DNA of 20,972 nt, taken from JBKEBQ01 sp047973225 (GTDB lineage Bacteria; Bacillota_I; Bacilli_A; Erysipelotrichales; Erysipelotrichaceae). Within the stretch, counting starts at the first letter, position 1; the number at the start of each line of letters is the position of its first letter. A program made the translations under genes and the position numbers. The DNA lies in assembly GCA_047973225.1 (NCBI GenBank), contig JBKEBQ010000002.1:1-20972 (forward strand), given 5' to 3'. Of the stretch, positions 14,276 to 20,972 are shown in pieces. The notes under the pieces were generated by a model. The model did not search any database and was not told the origin of the DNA. It saw only the letters and a list, made by a program, of their open reading frames with translations.

Positions 14276-15064
14276 TCAACCACTACGCATATGTTTTGAT
14301 GCGTGCATTACACCCAAAAATTGTTTAGGGCTACAGTTCATATATTTTTTAAACACAACACTATAATATTTGTATTCACTAAATCCCACCATTTCTGCAA
14401 TATCAACAAGTTGTGTTTTTCCCTCTTTCAATAGATCGATCGACTTTTGAATTCGATAACGATTTAAATATTCAATAAACGTCAACTTTACACTTTCTTT
14501 AAACCGCTTACTAAGTAACGACTCACTGTAATTGAGCGCTTTACACAAATCTTCTATCGTTATTTTTTTTGCGTAATGTTCATCCACAAAACCAAGCATT
14601 TTATCAACCAAAATATTAGAATCAATGTGTATCTCTAACAAATTGATCGCAATCAGATCTTTTTTGCTTTCTTTGATTTTGGCATATGTTTCCATCAATT
14701 CTCGCTGCGCAATCGCCTGCAATAAAGCTTCTTCTAATTCCTTCGCATCAACAGGCTTTAAAACATAATCGCTCACACCAAAACGCACCGCTTTTTGCGC
14801 ATATCGAAAGTCACTATACCCAGAAATTATAATACATGTATAATTTTGCGTAATGGTTTCTTCAATCATCGCAAGTCCATCCATATATGGCATATTAATA
14901 TCCGTAATCACAATATCTGGTTTGTGCTTTCGAATCATTTCCATCCCTTGTTTTCCATTGCTAGCTTCACCAATCAGCATACACTTATGTTTTTTAAAAT
15001 CAATTAATGAAATCAAACCTTTACGGATAATATTTTCGTCTTCAACAACCAATACTGTATACAT
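14276..15064 (-). CDS. YesN-type response regulator with AraC DNA-binding domain
   Basis: A 262-residue two-component response regulator. The receiver domain (about 1-120) has the acidic pair E8/D9, phospho-acceptor D55 in VITDINMP, S81 in IISGYSD and K103 in LKPVD. A linker leads to a C-terminal AraC-type double helix-turn-helix (about 160-255) with the typical IAEMVGFSEYKYYSVVFKKYMNCSPKQF pattern (split here as IAEMVGFSEYKYY and FKKYMNCSPKQF). I chose ATG at 15064: GGAGGT lies 7 nt upstream, inside the last codons of the kinase gene, whose TGA ends 1 nt before. Translation is therefore coupled to the kinase. It presumably activates the transporter operon in which it sits. Confidence 0.95.
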   Translation of the reverse strand: MYTVLVVEDENIIRKGLISLIDFKKHKCMLIGEASNGKQGMEMIRKHKPDIVITDINMPYMDGLAMIEETITQNYTCIIISGYSDFRYAQKAVRFGVSDYVLKPVDAKELEEALLQAIAQRELMETYAKIKESKKDLIAINLLEIHIDSNILVDKMLGFVDEHYAKKITIEDLCKALNYSESLLSKRFKESVKLTFIEYLNRYRIQKSIDLLKEGKTQLVDIAEMVGFSEYKYYSVVFKKYMNCSPKQFLGVMHASKHMRSG

Positions 15065-15065
15065 T

Positions 15066-16742
15066 TCAATGACCTCCATGTTTAATGCTTATCAAAATAC
15101 TTGTTCCCATATTTTTCTCACTAACAATATCCAGAAAACTATCATTTGCATACATCAAAAACAATCGACGATTTATGTTATAAAGACCAAACTTCGTTTG
15201 GTTGTTAATGGGATTTTTTAAATTCTTACAAATTTCTTTTAATTGTTTTTCTTCAATCCCCAACCCATTATCGTGAACTTCAATATATATGTGCTGCATA
15301 TTCATATATATCAAAATATCAATTTTTAAGTATTCTTGTTTGATATAGCCATATTTTATACTATTCTCTACCAATGGTTGTATCAACAGCTTCGGTACTA
15401 AAACATCTTTGCAATTTTCATCTAAAAAAAGATTTACTTCCAAGCGATCTTTATATCGATATTTCATAATTTCAAAGTATTGATTCACAAATTCTACTTC
15501 TTCTTCCAAGCATACTTCATTCATTGCATGGTTAACACTATAACGTAATATTTTGGTTAACATTAAAATCAGCTCACTCGCCTTCAGTGGATCACTTTGA
15601 ATGGTGAAGCGAATCGTTTCAAGTGTATTGTATATAAAGTGTGGATTCAGCTGCGCTTCCAATTGCTTAATTTCACTCATTTTTCGGCTCAATTGAAGCT
15701 CTGTATTTTGCGATGCAATGGTTTGTATAGCAACAACCATATCATTTATATCATTTGCTAGATTTTCGAATTCATCCTTGGTATCCATATCAATTCGATG
15801 CGATAAATCCCCTGCTTTAATGAGCTCTACTTCACTCATCAACATTTCAATACTTGCCACTCTATTGGCAACAAGCAATCTATTTTGTCTTCTTAAAATC
15901 CACCAAGTCATAAGAAAAAACATGGTGAACAATACAACCCCAAAAATATAGGAAGTTATGAATGCATTTAAATTTATAACATTCAATATGTATAAACTTA
16001 TCTTCGCATTACGATACCTATCAATACTCACAAATATAAAATTGTTATTTTCATCTTTTTTTATTCCTGAATCTTGATACTCTTCTTTTAATCTTTTCAA
16101 GCTGCCACTCACAAACTCGGTAGAATTTGTTGATAAAACATTTGAAAATTTATCAAATACTGCTGTCTTATAATAGTTATCAGAAATTAAGGTATTGAAC
16201 GATGCATAGCTATACACATAAGATACATATCCTATTAATTGCGTATTATCGTATAAACCAGAAGTAAAGATTAAAGAAGTGTTCGCATTTGACAAGCGTA
16301 CTACATCAACGGTATATGTTTCATATGCTAAAATCTCCTTATCAATATTGCGATATTTATTTTTCAACATCCGCGTTTGATTTGCTGGATAGGTTGAAAA
16401 GACAATATCAGAATCAATACTACTTAACAGCATTTCTGCACTTAATGATGTTTGATTGTTGTAACTATAAAAACTTTGATATACTCTTTCCTCATTATTT
16501 TGGTGTTTTACATAATCAATATAATTTTGGTTCTTCTTTGTAATCGAAATAGCATTTTCGTAACTTGAAAATATTTGATCAAATATTTGTTTTGTGTGCT
16601 CTACCGATTCAACAACACTGCGATTCACACTCATCGCATCAACCAAAAGAATCGCGATGGTAAACACAACAAAAAAAACAACCATAATTCGGTTTAAAAC
16701 TTTGCGTAAATCTTCATTTAAATTTTTTCTAAATTGCTGCAT
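15066..16742 (-). CDS. YesM-type sensor histidine kinase
   Basis: A 558-residue membrane kinase of the LytS/YesM class (HisKA_7TM-lacking, His_kinase PF06580 type). A basic N-terminus precedes TM1 (about 13-36). An extracellular sensor of about 220 residues follows, then TM2 (about 257-281, ending WWILRRQN). A HAMP linker, a coiled region and the phospho-acceptor motif LNPHFIYNTLETIRF (near residue 368) come next. The HATPase has N-box PLVENSIKYGY (near 460), DNGLGI (near 492) and FGLYNINRRL. I chose ATG at 16742 since GAGGGG lies just upstream; an ATG at 16760 falls in the T-run of a hairpin and has no ribosome binding site. It pairs with the coupled response regulator and probably senses the transporter's substrate or loaded binding protein. 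Confidence 0.95.
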   Translation of the reverse strand: MQQFRKNLNEDLRKVLNRIMVVFFVVFTIAILLVDAMSVNRSVVESVEHTKQIFDQIFSSYENAISITKKNQNYIDYVKHQNNEERVYQSFYSYNNQTSLSAEMLLSSIDSDIVFSTYPANQTRMLKNKYRNIDKEILAYETYTVDVVRLSNANTSLIFTSGLYDNTQLIGYVSYVYSYASFNTLISDNYYKTAVFDKFSNVLSTNSTEFVSGSLKRLKEEYQDSGIKKDENNNFIFVSIDRYRNAKISLYILNVINLNAFITSYIFGVVLFTMFFLMTWWILRRQNRLLVANRVASIEMLMSEVELIKAGDLSHRIDMDTKDEFENLANDINDMVVAIQTIASQNTELQLSRKMSEIKQLEAQLNPHFIYNTLETIRFTIQSDPLKASELILMLTKILRYSVNHAMNEVCLEEEVEFVNQYFEIMKYRYKDRLEVNLFLDENCKDVLVPKLLIQPLVENSIKYGYIKQEYLKIDILIYMNMQHIYIEVHDNGLGIEEKQLKEICKNLKNPINNQTKFGLYNINRRLFLMYANDSFLDIVSEKNMGTSILISIKHGGH

Positions 16743-16760
16743 ATTTCCCCTCAAATTCAT

Positions 16761-16782
16761 AAAAAGGTGTCTGCAGACACCT
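16761..16782 (-). terminator. Palindromic attenuator/terminator between permease and kinase genes
   Basis: AGGTGTCTGCAGACACCT (16765-16782) is a perfect 18-bp palindrome. As RNA it would form a 7-bp stem with a TGCA loop, overlapping the permease stop codon and followed by TTTTT on the minus strand. The stem is short and the T-run only five long, so partial read-through into the kinase and regulator genes is likely. A protein-binding palindrome is an alternative reading. Confidence 0.6.
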
Positions 16783-18451
16783 AAATTGTTACATTATCAC
16801 TTTTCGAAATCTTCATAAAAATCAACAGCGACAAAACCGTTAATGTCGTTAATATTGCTGCAAGCGCTGCGGCAACACCATAGTTACCACGAATAACCTG
16901 CTGATAAATCGAAATTGTCAATGTTTGTGTTTTCACCGTATATAATAACACAGCGGTTGACAATTCTGAAATCATCGTTACCCAACTTAGAATGGCACCT
17001 GCAATAATGCCATTTGCCATCATCGGAACCGTTATCAAGAAAAAGGTCTTCATTTTTGAACTTCCCAAACTTAAGGCAGCTTCTTCAATGCTCATCGGAA
17101 TCTGTTGTAGTGTAGCCGTTGATGATCGAATCGTATAGGGAAGCCTACGAATTACCAAGGCTACAATCATAATACTAATGGATCCACCAATCGCAAGGAT
17201 GCCCGTACCCATGATCCCCGTATTAAATGCTGTCAATAAAGCAATTCCTAAAACCGTCCCAGGGATGATATAAGGCACCATGGAAACAACATCAATTGCC
17301 CCTGTTGCAAGATTTTTTCTCCGCGTTGTCAAATAAGAAATCAATACTGCAAGTAAAATAATGATAACCAAGCTAATTCCCGGAATCATAATTGTATTTT
17401 GAATCGAACTACCAAGTCTTGAAAATGCTGTTCGATAAGAATCAAACGAATATCCTTCCACAAAAATTTTCCCTCTTGTATTTAAAAACGATGTATAAAT
17501 GACATACGCCTGTGGCAAAATCGCGATAGCAACAATTCCATACGAAAATATATACGCAAGAATTCCCGTTCTTTTTTTTGTAAAGTCTTTTTCTACGATA
17601 GGATGTAGCGCATTCATTGAAAAATTTTTACGATTTGCGATCCATTTTTGAATCAAGAATACAAACGTTGTAATGAATACTGCTATAATCGCGATTGCTG
17701 CGGCAAAGCCATCATCACCACTTATTTCGCCTAAAAATTCTGTAAAAATTAAGACAGGAAAGGTTCGATACCCTTCGCCAATTAACATCGGTGTTCCAAA
17801 ATCAGCAAGTGCTCTCATGAACACCAATAACATTGCAGCAAGCAGTGTTGGCATGATAAGGGGAATAATGACTTTGAAAAATCTTTTTATACCTGTACAT
17901 CCCATATTCTCACTTGCTTCAACTAAAGAGTTATCAACATTACGTAAAGCCCCTTGCACATACAAGAAAACCAACGGAAATAATTGTAATGTAAAAACTA
18001 AAAGAATACCACCAAATCCATATATGTCGGGTGTTTGTATCCCGATTGCGGAACTAAGAAAATTGGTTATGACGCCATTTCTTCCCAGCAACAATATCCA
18101 TGCATATGCGCCAATAAAAGGTGCAGACATCGATGCAATAATAATTAAAACACGTAACATTTTTTTTCCTTTAATCCGATACACCGTAAACAAATATGCC
18201 AACGGTGTGCCTACCGCAATCGACAATACCGTAGCACACAAAGAAACCTTAAAACTGTTCATTAATGTGTCAAAATAATACGATTGTGAAAAGAATTTAG
18301 TGAAATAATCTAGTGTGAATTGATGGTTACTCTTATCTACAAATGCCTGTAACAATAATTTTCCTACTGGATAGATCAAGAAAACAGCATATAATAAGAT
18401 GACAACAAGGGTTACTGCTTTCCAAGGATCAAGTTTGAATTTAGCCTTCAT
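16781..18451 (-). CDS. ABC importer permease, fused two-domain FbpB type
   Basis: A 556-residue inner-membrane permease with about 12 hydrophobic segments in two homologous halves, as in FbpB/AfuB/PgtB-class importers for ferric iron, sugar phosphates or phosphonates. Each half has an EAA loop that docks on the ATPase: EASENMGCTGIKRFFKVIIP (near residue 177) and EEAALSLGSSKMKTFFLITV (near residue 455). The ATG directly follows the TAA of the ATPase gene (TAAATG) with AAGG 8 nt upstream, so translation is coupled. Substrate class cannot be decided from the permease. A 201-codon antisense frame over the middle of this gene is a shadow. Confidence 0.94.
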   Translation of the reverse strand: MKAKFKLDPWKAVTLVVILLYAVFLIYPVGKLLLQAFVDKSNHQFTLDYFTKFFSQSYYFDTLMNSFKVSLCATVLSIAVGTPLAYLFTVYRIKGKKMLRVLIIIASMSAPFIGAYAWILLLGRNGVITNFLSSAIGIQTPDIYGFGGILLVFTLQLFPLVFLYVQGALRNVDNSLVEASENMGCTGIKRFFKVIIPLIMPTLLAAMLLVFMRALADFGTPMLIGEGYRTFPVLIFTEFLGEISGDDGFAAAIAIIAVFITTFVFLIQKWIANRKNFSMNALHPIVEKDFTKKRTGILAYIFSYGIVAIAILPQAYVIYTSFLNTRGKIFVEGYSFDSYRTAFSRLGSSIQNTIMIPGISLVIIILLAVLISYLTTRRKNLATGAIDVVSMVPYIIPGTVLGIALLTAFNTGIMGTGILAIGGSISIMIVALVIRRLPYTIRSSTATLQQIPMSIEEAALSLGSSKMKTFFLITVPMMANGIIAGAILSWVTMISELSTAVLLYTVKTQTLTISIYQQVIRGNYGVAAALAAILTTLTVLSLLIFMKISKSDNVTI

Positions 18452-19537
18452 TTAATCAACCTTAGAAAAGTTCAAATTGCCCGTTTTATCGAATACATTA
18501 ATTTTGTATTCTTTAATACGAAGCACAACTTGACTGCCTTTCTCTACCCTGTTTTTTATATCCGATTCACTTACTACTTCAATGGTTTCTCCACTTTTAA
18601 GTTTACAGTAATAATGTGTATGCAAGCCAAGAAAAATATTATCAACGACTTCTGCTATAATTCCATCTTGTGATCCTGATTTCATGATTTCAAATTCTTC
18701 AGGACGCACAGAAACTTGCACTTCTTGCTCTTGATCCGTATTTACATGTATCGAAAAGGCTGCTTCATTTTCTAGTGAGAGACTCATTTTCCCATCTTTT
18801 TTCTGCAACCTCCCTTTCAAGATATTTGTGCGCCCTATAAAGGTTGCAACAAATACATTTTTTGGTCGATGATAAATATCTTGCGGTGTCCCTAGATGCT
18901 GTATGACACCCTCTTTCATAATGGCCACTCGATCACTTACCGCCATCGCTTCTTCTTGATCATGTGTTACATAAACGGTCGTGATGCCAACTTCTTTTTG
19001 GATTTGACGGATGGCTTCACGCATTTCAATTCTTAATTTGGCATCTAAATTACTCAAAGGTTCATCCATCAATAAAACATCCGGCATAATGGCCAATGCT
19101 CTAGCTAAAGCTACGCGCTGTTGTTGTCCACCGGATAGCTTTTCTGGCAATCGATCTTGATAAGCATCTATTTTCATAAGCTTTAAAAACTTATCTGCAG
19201 ATTCTTTAATTTTATCTTTTGATAATTTTCTTTGCTTCAACCCAAACTCAACATTTTGTCGTACACTAAGGTGTGGAAATATTGCATAATTTTGAAACAC
19301 CATGCCAATATTTCTTTTACTTGGTTCTTTGTCATTGATTCTCTCATCATTAAAATAAAAGTCTCCGCCTTCAATGGTATTAAACCCCGCAATCATTCTT
19401 AATAATGTCGTTTTTCCACATCCTGAAGGCCCCAATAACGTGAAAAATTCACCATCGTTTATCTCCACATCAAGATCGGGGATAATAACATTATCCCCAT
19501 ATCTTTTCAGTGCATGCGTAATTGAAATTCTACTCAT
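18452..19537 (-). CDS. ABC importer ATP-binding protein (FbpC/PotA class)
   Basis: A 361-residue cytoplasmic ATPase. Walker A is GPSGCGKTT (36-44), the Q-loop VFQNYAIFPHLS, the signature LSGGQQQR (near 134), Walker B VLLMDEP (near 154) and the H-loop VTHDQEEAM. The C-terminal third (after about residue 240) forms the TOBE regulatory domain typical of FbpC/PotA/UgpC-type import ATPases. GGAG lies 6 nt before the ATG. It is the second gene of the transport operon, 21 bp after the binding-protein gene and coupled to the permease. Confidence 0.96.
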   Translation of the reverse strand: MSRISITHALKRYGDNVIIPDLDVEINDGEFFTLLGPSGCGKTTLLRMIAGFNTIEGGDFYFNDERINDKEPSKRNIGMVFQNYAIFPHLSVRQNVEFGLKQRKLSKDKIKESADKFLKLMKIDAYQDRLPEKLSGGQQQRVALARALAIMPDVLLMDEPLSNLDAKLRIEMREAIRQIQKEVGITTVYVTHDQEEAMAVSDRVAIMKEGVIQHLGTPQDIYHRPKNVFVATFIGRTNILKGRLQKKDGKMSLSLENEAAFSIHVNTDQEQEVQVSVRPEEFEIMKSGSQDGIIAEVVDNIFLGLHTHYYCKLKSGETIEVVSESDIKNRVEKGSQVVLRIKEYKINVFDKTGNLNFSKVD

Positions 19538-19558
19538 CCTATACTCCTATCTATTTAC

Positions 19559-20581
19559 TTATTTTGAAGAAATTCTAGTGAAAATTTCTTTATATCTCTC
19601 CACAATTTTTTCTTTGTTTTTTAATACATATTCTGTGTCTTCTTTTACAGTTTTAATATCACTCATAGGTTTCATTACATCCCCCATCTTTACGTCTTTT
19701 AAAACTGGGCGGTTGGTTGTGTTTTCACCTAAATAATCTTGACACTCTTTTGATTGAATAAAATCAATGAATTTTTTTGCTGCTTCTTCATTATTACAAT
19801 TTTTGATAATTCCTGCTCTCGCTGGTAAAAACACAACACCTTCCTCTGGGTACACGACTTCCACGGGAGCACCATCACGAACAAGGGTTACCGTAGGATC
19901 TTCATAGGATAATCCAACCACCATTTCTCCATCTGCAACTGCTTTATAGACAGATGATGAACTTGATGAAATTTTACCATCAATATTACTAAATAAATCT
20001 TCTACATACTTCCAAGCCACATCACTTTCATATCCACCATTATCAATTAACATATTTGTTAGTTGTGCAAAAGAGCTTGATGAACTCGTTGGATCTCCAG
20101 TCGCAATTTTTCCCTTTAACTTTGGATTTAATAAATCTGCATAAGATGTAATCTTAATATCACCAATTAAATTTTTATTCACAATTAAATTACTTCCATC
20201 CAACGTATAAGCGGATGCAACTTTAGAAGTATTTTGATATTCTTCAATTACATTTTTATCGTTTTCACTAACGTACTCTTGGAATAAATCAGCATTGGGT
20301 AAATAATGTGTATCTTGTCCTCCCCACATAACATCAGCAACAGGATCTTCTTTTTCTGCTTGCAATTTTTTGATACTTTCTCCAGTTCCCACTTGTTGTA
20401 ACTCTACCTTAATTCCTGTTTTTTCTTCAAATGCTGGAATTACTGCTTCTACTAGCCCTTCAGAGTTTGGCGAATAAATAACCAACGTGTCATTTTTCTC
20501 CTCATTAGAGCCTCCACAAGCTGTTATTGTAATCAACAACATAGCAACTACGGAACCCATCAAAATATTTTTAATTTTCAT
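19559..20581 (-). CDS. ABC importer substrate-binding lipoprotein (FbpA/AfuA-like)
   Basis: A 340-residue periplasmic-binding-protein class II lipoprotein. The signal peptide ends in the lipobox ITAC with the lipidated Cys22, followed by GGSNEEKND. The fold is of the iron/phosphonate/sugar-phosphate (SBP_bac_6/8-like) type: YSPNSEGL, ADVMWGGQD, DPTSSSSSF, YPEEG and a polar C-terminal helix. At the place where ferric-binding FbpA proteins carry two adjacent tyrosines, this protein reads VVGLSYEDPTVTL, so classical Fe3+ binding is doubtful. I chose ATG at 20581: AAAGGAG lies 8 nt upstream and the signal peptide begins there. A longer in-frame start at 20683 adds 34 residues without a ribosome binding site and runs through the promoter. 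Confidence 0.93.
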   Translation of the reverse strand: MKIKNILMGSVVAMLLITITACGGSNEEKNDTLVIYSPNSEGLVEAVIPAFEEKTGIKVELQQVGTGESIKKLQAEKEDPVADVMWGGQDTHYLPNADLFQEYVSENDKNVIEEYQNTSKVASAYTLDGSNLIVNKNLIGDIKITSYADLLNPKLKGKIATGDPTSSSSSFAQLTNMLIDNGGYESDVAWKYVEDLFSNIDGKISSSSSSVYKAVADGEMVVGLSYEDPTVTLVRDGAPVEVVYPEEGVVFLPARAGIIKNCNNEEAAKKFIDFIQSKECQDYLGENTTNRPVLKDVKMGDVMKPMSDIKTVKEDTEYVLKNKEKIVERYKEIFTRISSK

Positions 20582-20623
20582 ATGTTTAAATCTCCTTTCA
20601 ATATGAATTTTATAAATATATGA

Positions 20624-20652
20624 TATATAAATATTTATGATTATAAAACCAA
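20624..20652 (-). promoter_or_regulatory. Putative promoter of the transporter/two-component operon
   Basis: Minus strand TTGGTT (20647-20652), 17 bp and TATATA (20624-20629), 42 bp before the ATG. The sequence ATGATT occurs twice on the plus strand (20637-20642 and 20652-20657, 15 bp apart) around the -35, a possible direct-repeat site for the AraC-type regulator. The whole region is very AT-rich, so this is tentative. Confidence 0.4.
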
Positions 20653-20784
20653 TGATTCCACACATTTTTCTAAAATTCTCCACTTTCTCACTCCGTATGT
20701 TATTCTATAACTTAAAAAAACATTAGTCTTGCTGCTTCAATTAAGGTTTTTGATAAAGTCCACATAATTGTGTAAAAGTAAAAA

Positions 20785-20847
20785 AGTCATAGAAGACTCT
20801 GTTATGATGTTAGTGATAAACAAACACATAAGGAGTCTTCTATGACT
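20785..20847 (+). repeat. 15-bp perfect inverted repeat enclosing the transposase start
   Basis: AGTCATAGAAGACTC (20785-20799) and GAGTCTTCTATGACT (20833-20847) are exact reverse complements. The right arm covers part of the Shine-Dalgarno (AAGGAG, 20830-20835) and the ATG (20842-20844). An extended -10 element lies between the arms. Confidence 0.85.
20800..20808 (+). promoter_or_regulatory. Extended -10 promoter of the IS256-type transposase
   Basis: TGTTATGAT (TG-N-TATGAT) without a good -35 at normal spacing. Transcription would begin near 20815, downstream of the first arm of the inverted repeat. Confidence 0.45.
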
Positions 20848-20972
20848 CGATTAAATTTTACTTTAGAAACAACAGATATTCAATCCATTATTGACAATAG
20901 TGGTGCAAATGAGGTCGCGAAACAAATGTTGACTGTTCTTTTTAACCAATTAATGGAAAAACAAAGAGATGA
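20842..20972 (+). CDS. IS256-family (mutator type) transposase, 5' part
   Basis: The first 43 codons of a DDE transposase, cut by the window edge. The protein begins MTRLNFTLETTDIQ and continues to LTVLFNQLMEKQRD, the characteristic N-terminus of IS256-type transposases (normally about 390 residues). AAGGAG lies 6 nt before the ATG. No defect is seen in the visible part. Catalytic residues lie outside the window, so activity cannot be judged. Translation is probably restrained by the inverted repeat covering its start. Confidence 0.92.
   Translation, partial: MTRLNFTLETTDIQSIIDNSGANEVAKQMLTVLFNQLMEKQRD

Larger units (their letters stand above)
20752..20972 (+). mobile_element. IS256-family insertion sequence, left end (cut by window edge)
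   Basis: The left terminal repeat starts GATAAAGTCCACATAATTGT at 20752. This is nearly the same as the IS256 end (GATAAAGTCCGTATAATTGT, from memory). A transposase gene follows in the expected orientation. The 8 bp just outside (20744-20751, AGGTTTTT) should be the target-site duplication if the insertion is recent; the other end lies outside the window. It sits 100 bp upstream of the transporter promoter and points away from it. Confidence 0.9.

Noticed and set aside
14266..14310. Hairpin ACGCAT/ATGCGT near the end of the response-regulator gene as a terminator
   Set aside because: Short stem inside the coding region, with the T-run about 10 nt too far away; not convincing.
17673..18278. 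201-codon plus-strand open frame
   Set aside because: Antisense to the permease gene, which has clear membrane segments and EAA loops; no ribosome binding site and biased composition typical of a shadow.
1..20972. CRISPR array, tRNA, rRNA or riboswitch
   Set aside because: No regularly spaced repeats, cloverleaf-like segments or rRNA signatures were seen while reading both strands; a covariance-model search would be needed to exclude small RNAs.

Overview
The window is AT-rich and has clean Shine-Dalgarno sites (GGAGG-type). It carries pyruvate:ferredoxin oxidoreductase, rubrerythrin with a PerR regulator, several DegV proteins, a YesM/YesN-type two-component system and IS3/IS256-type elements. 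Together these suggest an anaerobic low-GC Bacillota, possibly an Erysipelotrichia-like gut or oral Firmicute. The taxon is an inference; no rRNA or other marker is present.

Layout. Positions 1-1072 are gene-poor debris: the right end of a decayed IS3-family element (terminal repeat plus frameshifted transposase tail), a possible second transposase scrap, and unidentified short open frames. Positions 1073-2218 hold a peroxide-defence operon on the minus strand (perR, then rubrerythrin) behind a strong promoter with a perfect 7-1-7 PerR-type operator. Positions 2224-4831 hold three tandem DegV fatty-acid-binding-protein genes (minus), divergent from a YigZ/IMPACT gene (plus, 4921-5541). A Cof-type HAD phosphatase (5563-6348) converges on yigZ. 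Positions 6698-7815 contain two unrecognised small exported-protein genes with look-alike translation starts; each has a one-base-type frame disruption. After a gene-free AT-rich stretch come a Gfo/Idh/MocA oxidoreductase (8388-9368), the large PFOR gene (9464-12979) and a strongly diverged PfkB-type sugar-kinase homologue (13150-14052). Most of these units end in recognisable intrinsic terminators.

Positions 14276-20581 form a five-gene minus-strand unit: lipoprotein binding protein, ATPase and fused two-domain permease of an FbpABC/AfuABC-class importer, followed by a YesM-type histidine kinase and a YesN-type AraC response regulator. A perfect palindrome with a T-run between permease and kinase could attenuate read-through into the regulators. 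The binding protein lacks the paired tyrosines of ferric-binding FbpA, so an organophosphate or other anion is as likely a substrate as iron. The right edge cuts an IS256-family element whose left end lies about 100 bp upstream of the putative operon promoter. Its transposase start is enclosed in a 15-bp perfect inverted repeat that should block translation of read-through transcripts.

No wholly new multi-gene system is evident. The least explained parts are the pair of exported proteins with frame disruptions, the degenerate PfkB homologue and the substrate of the two-component-linked transporter.
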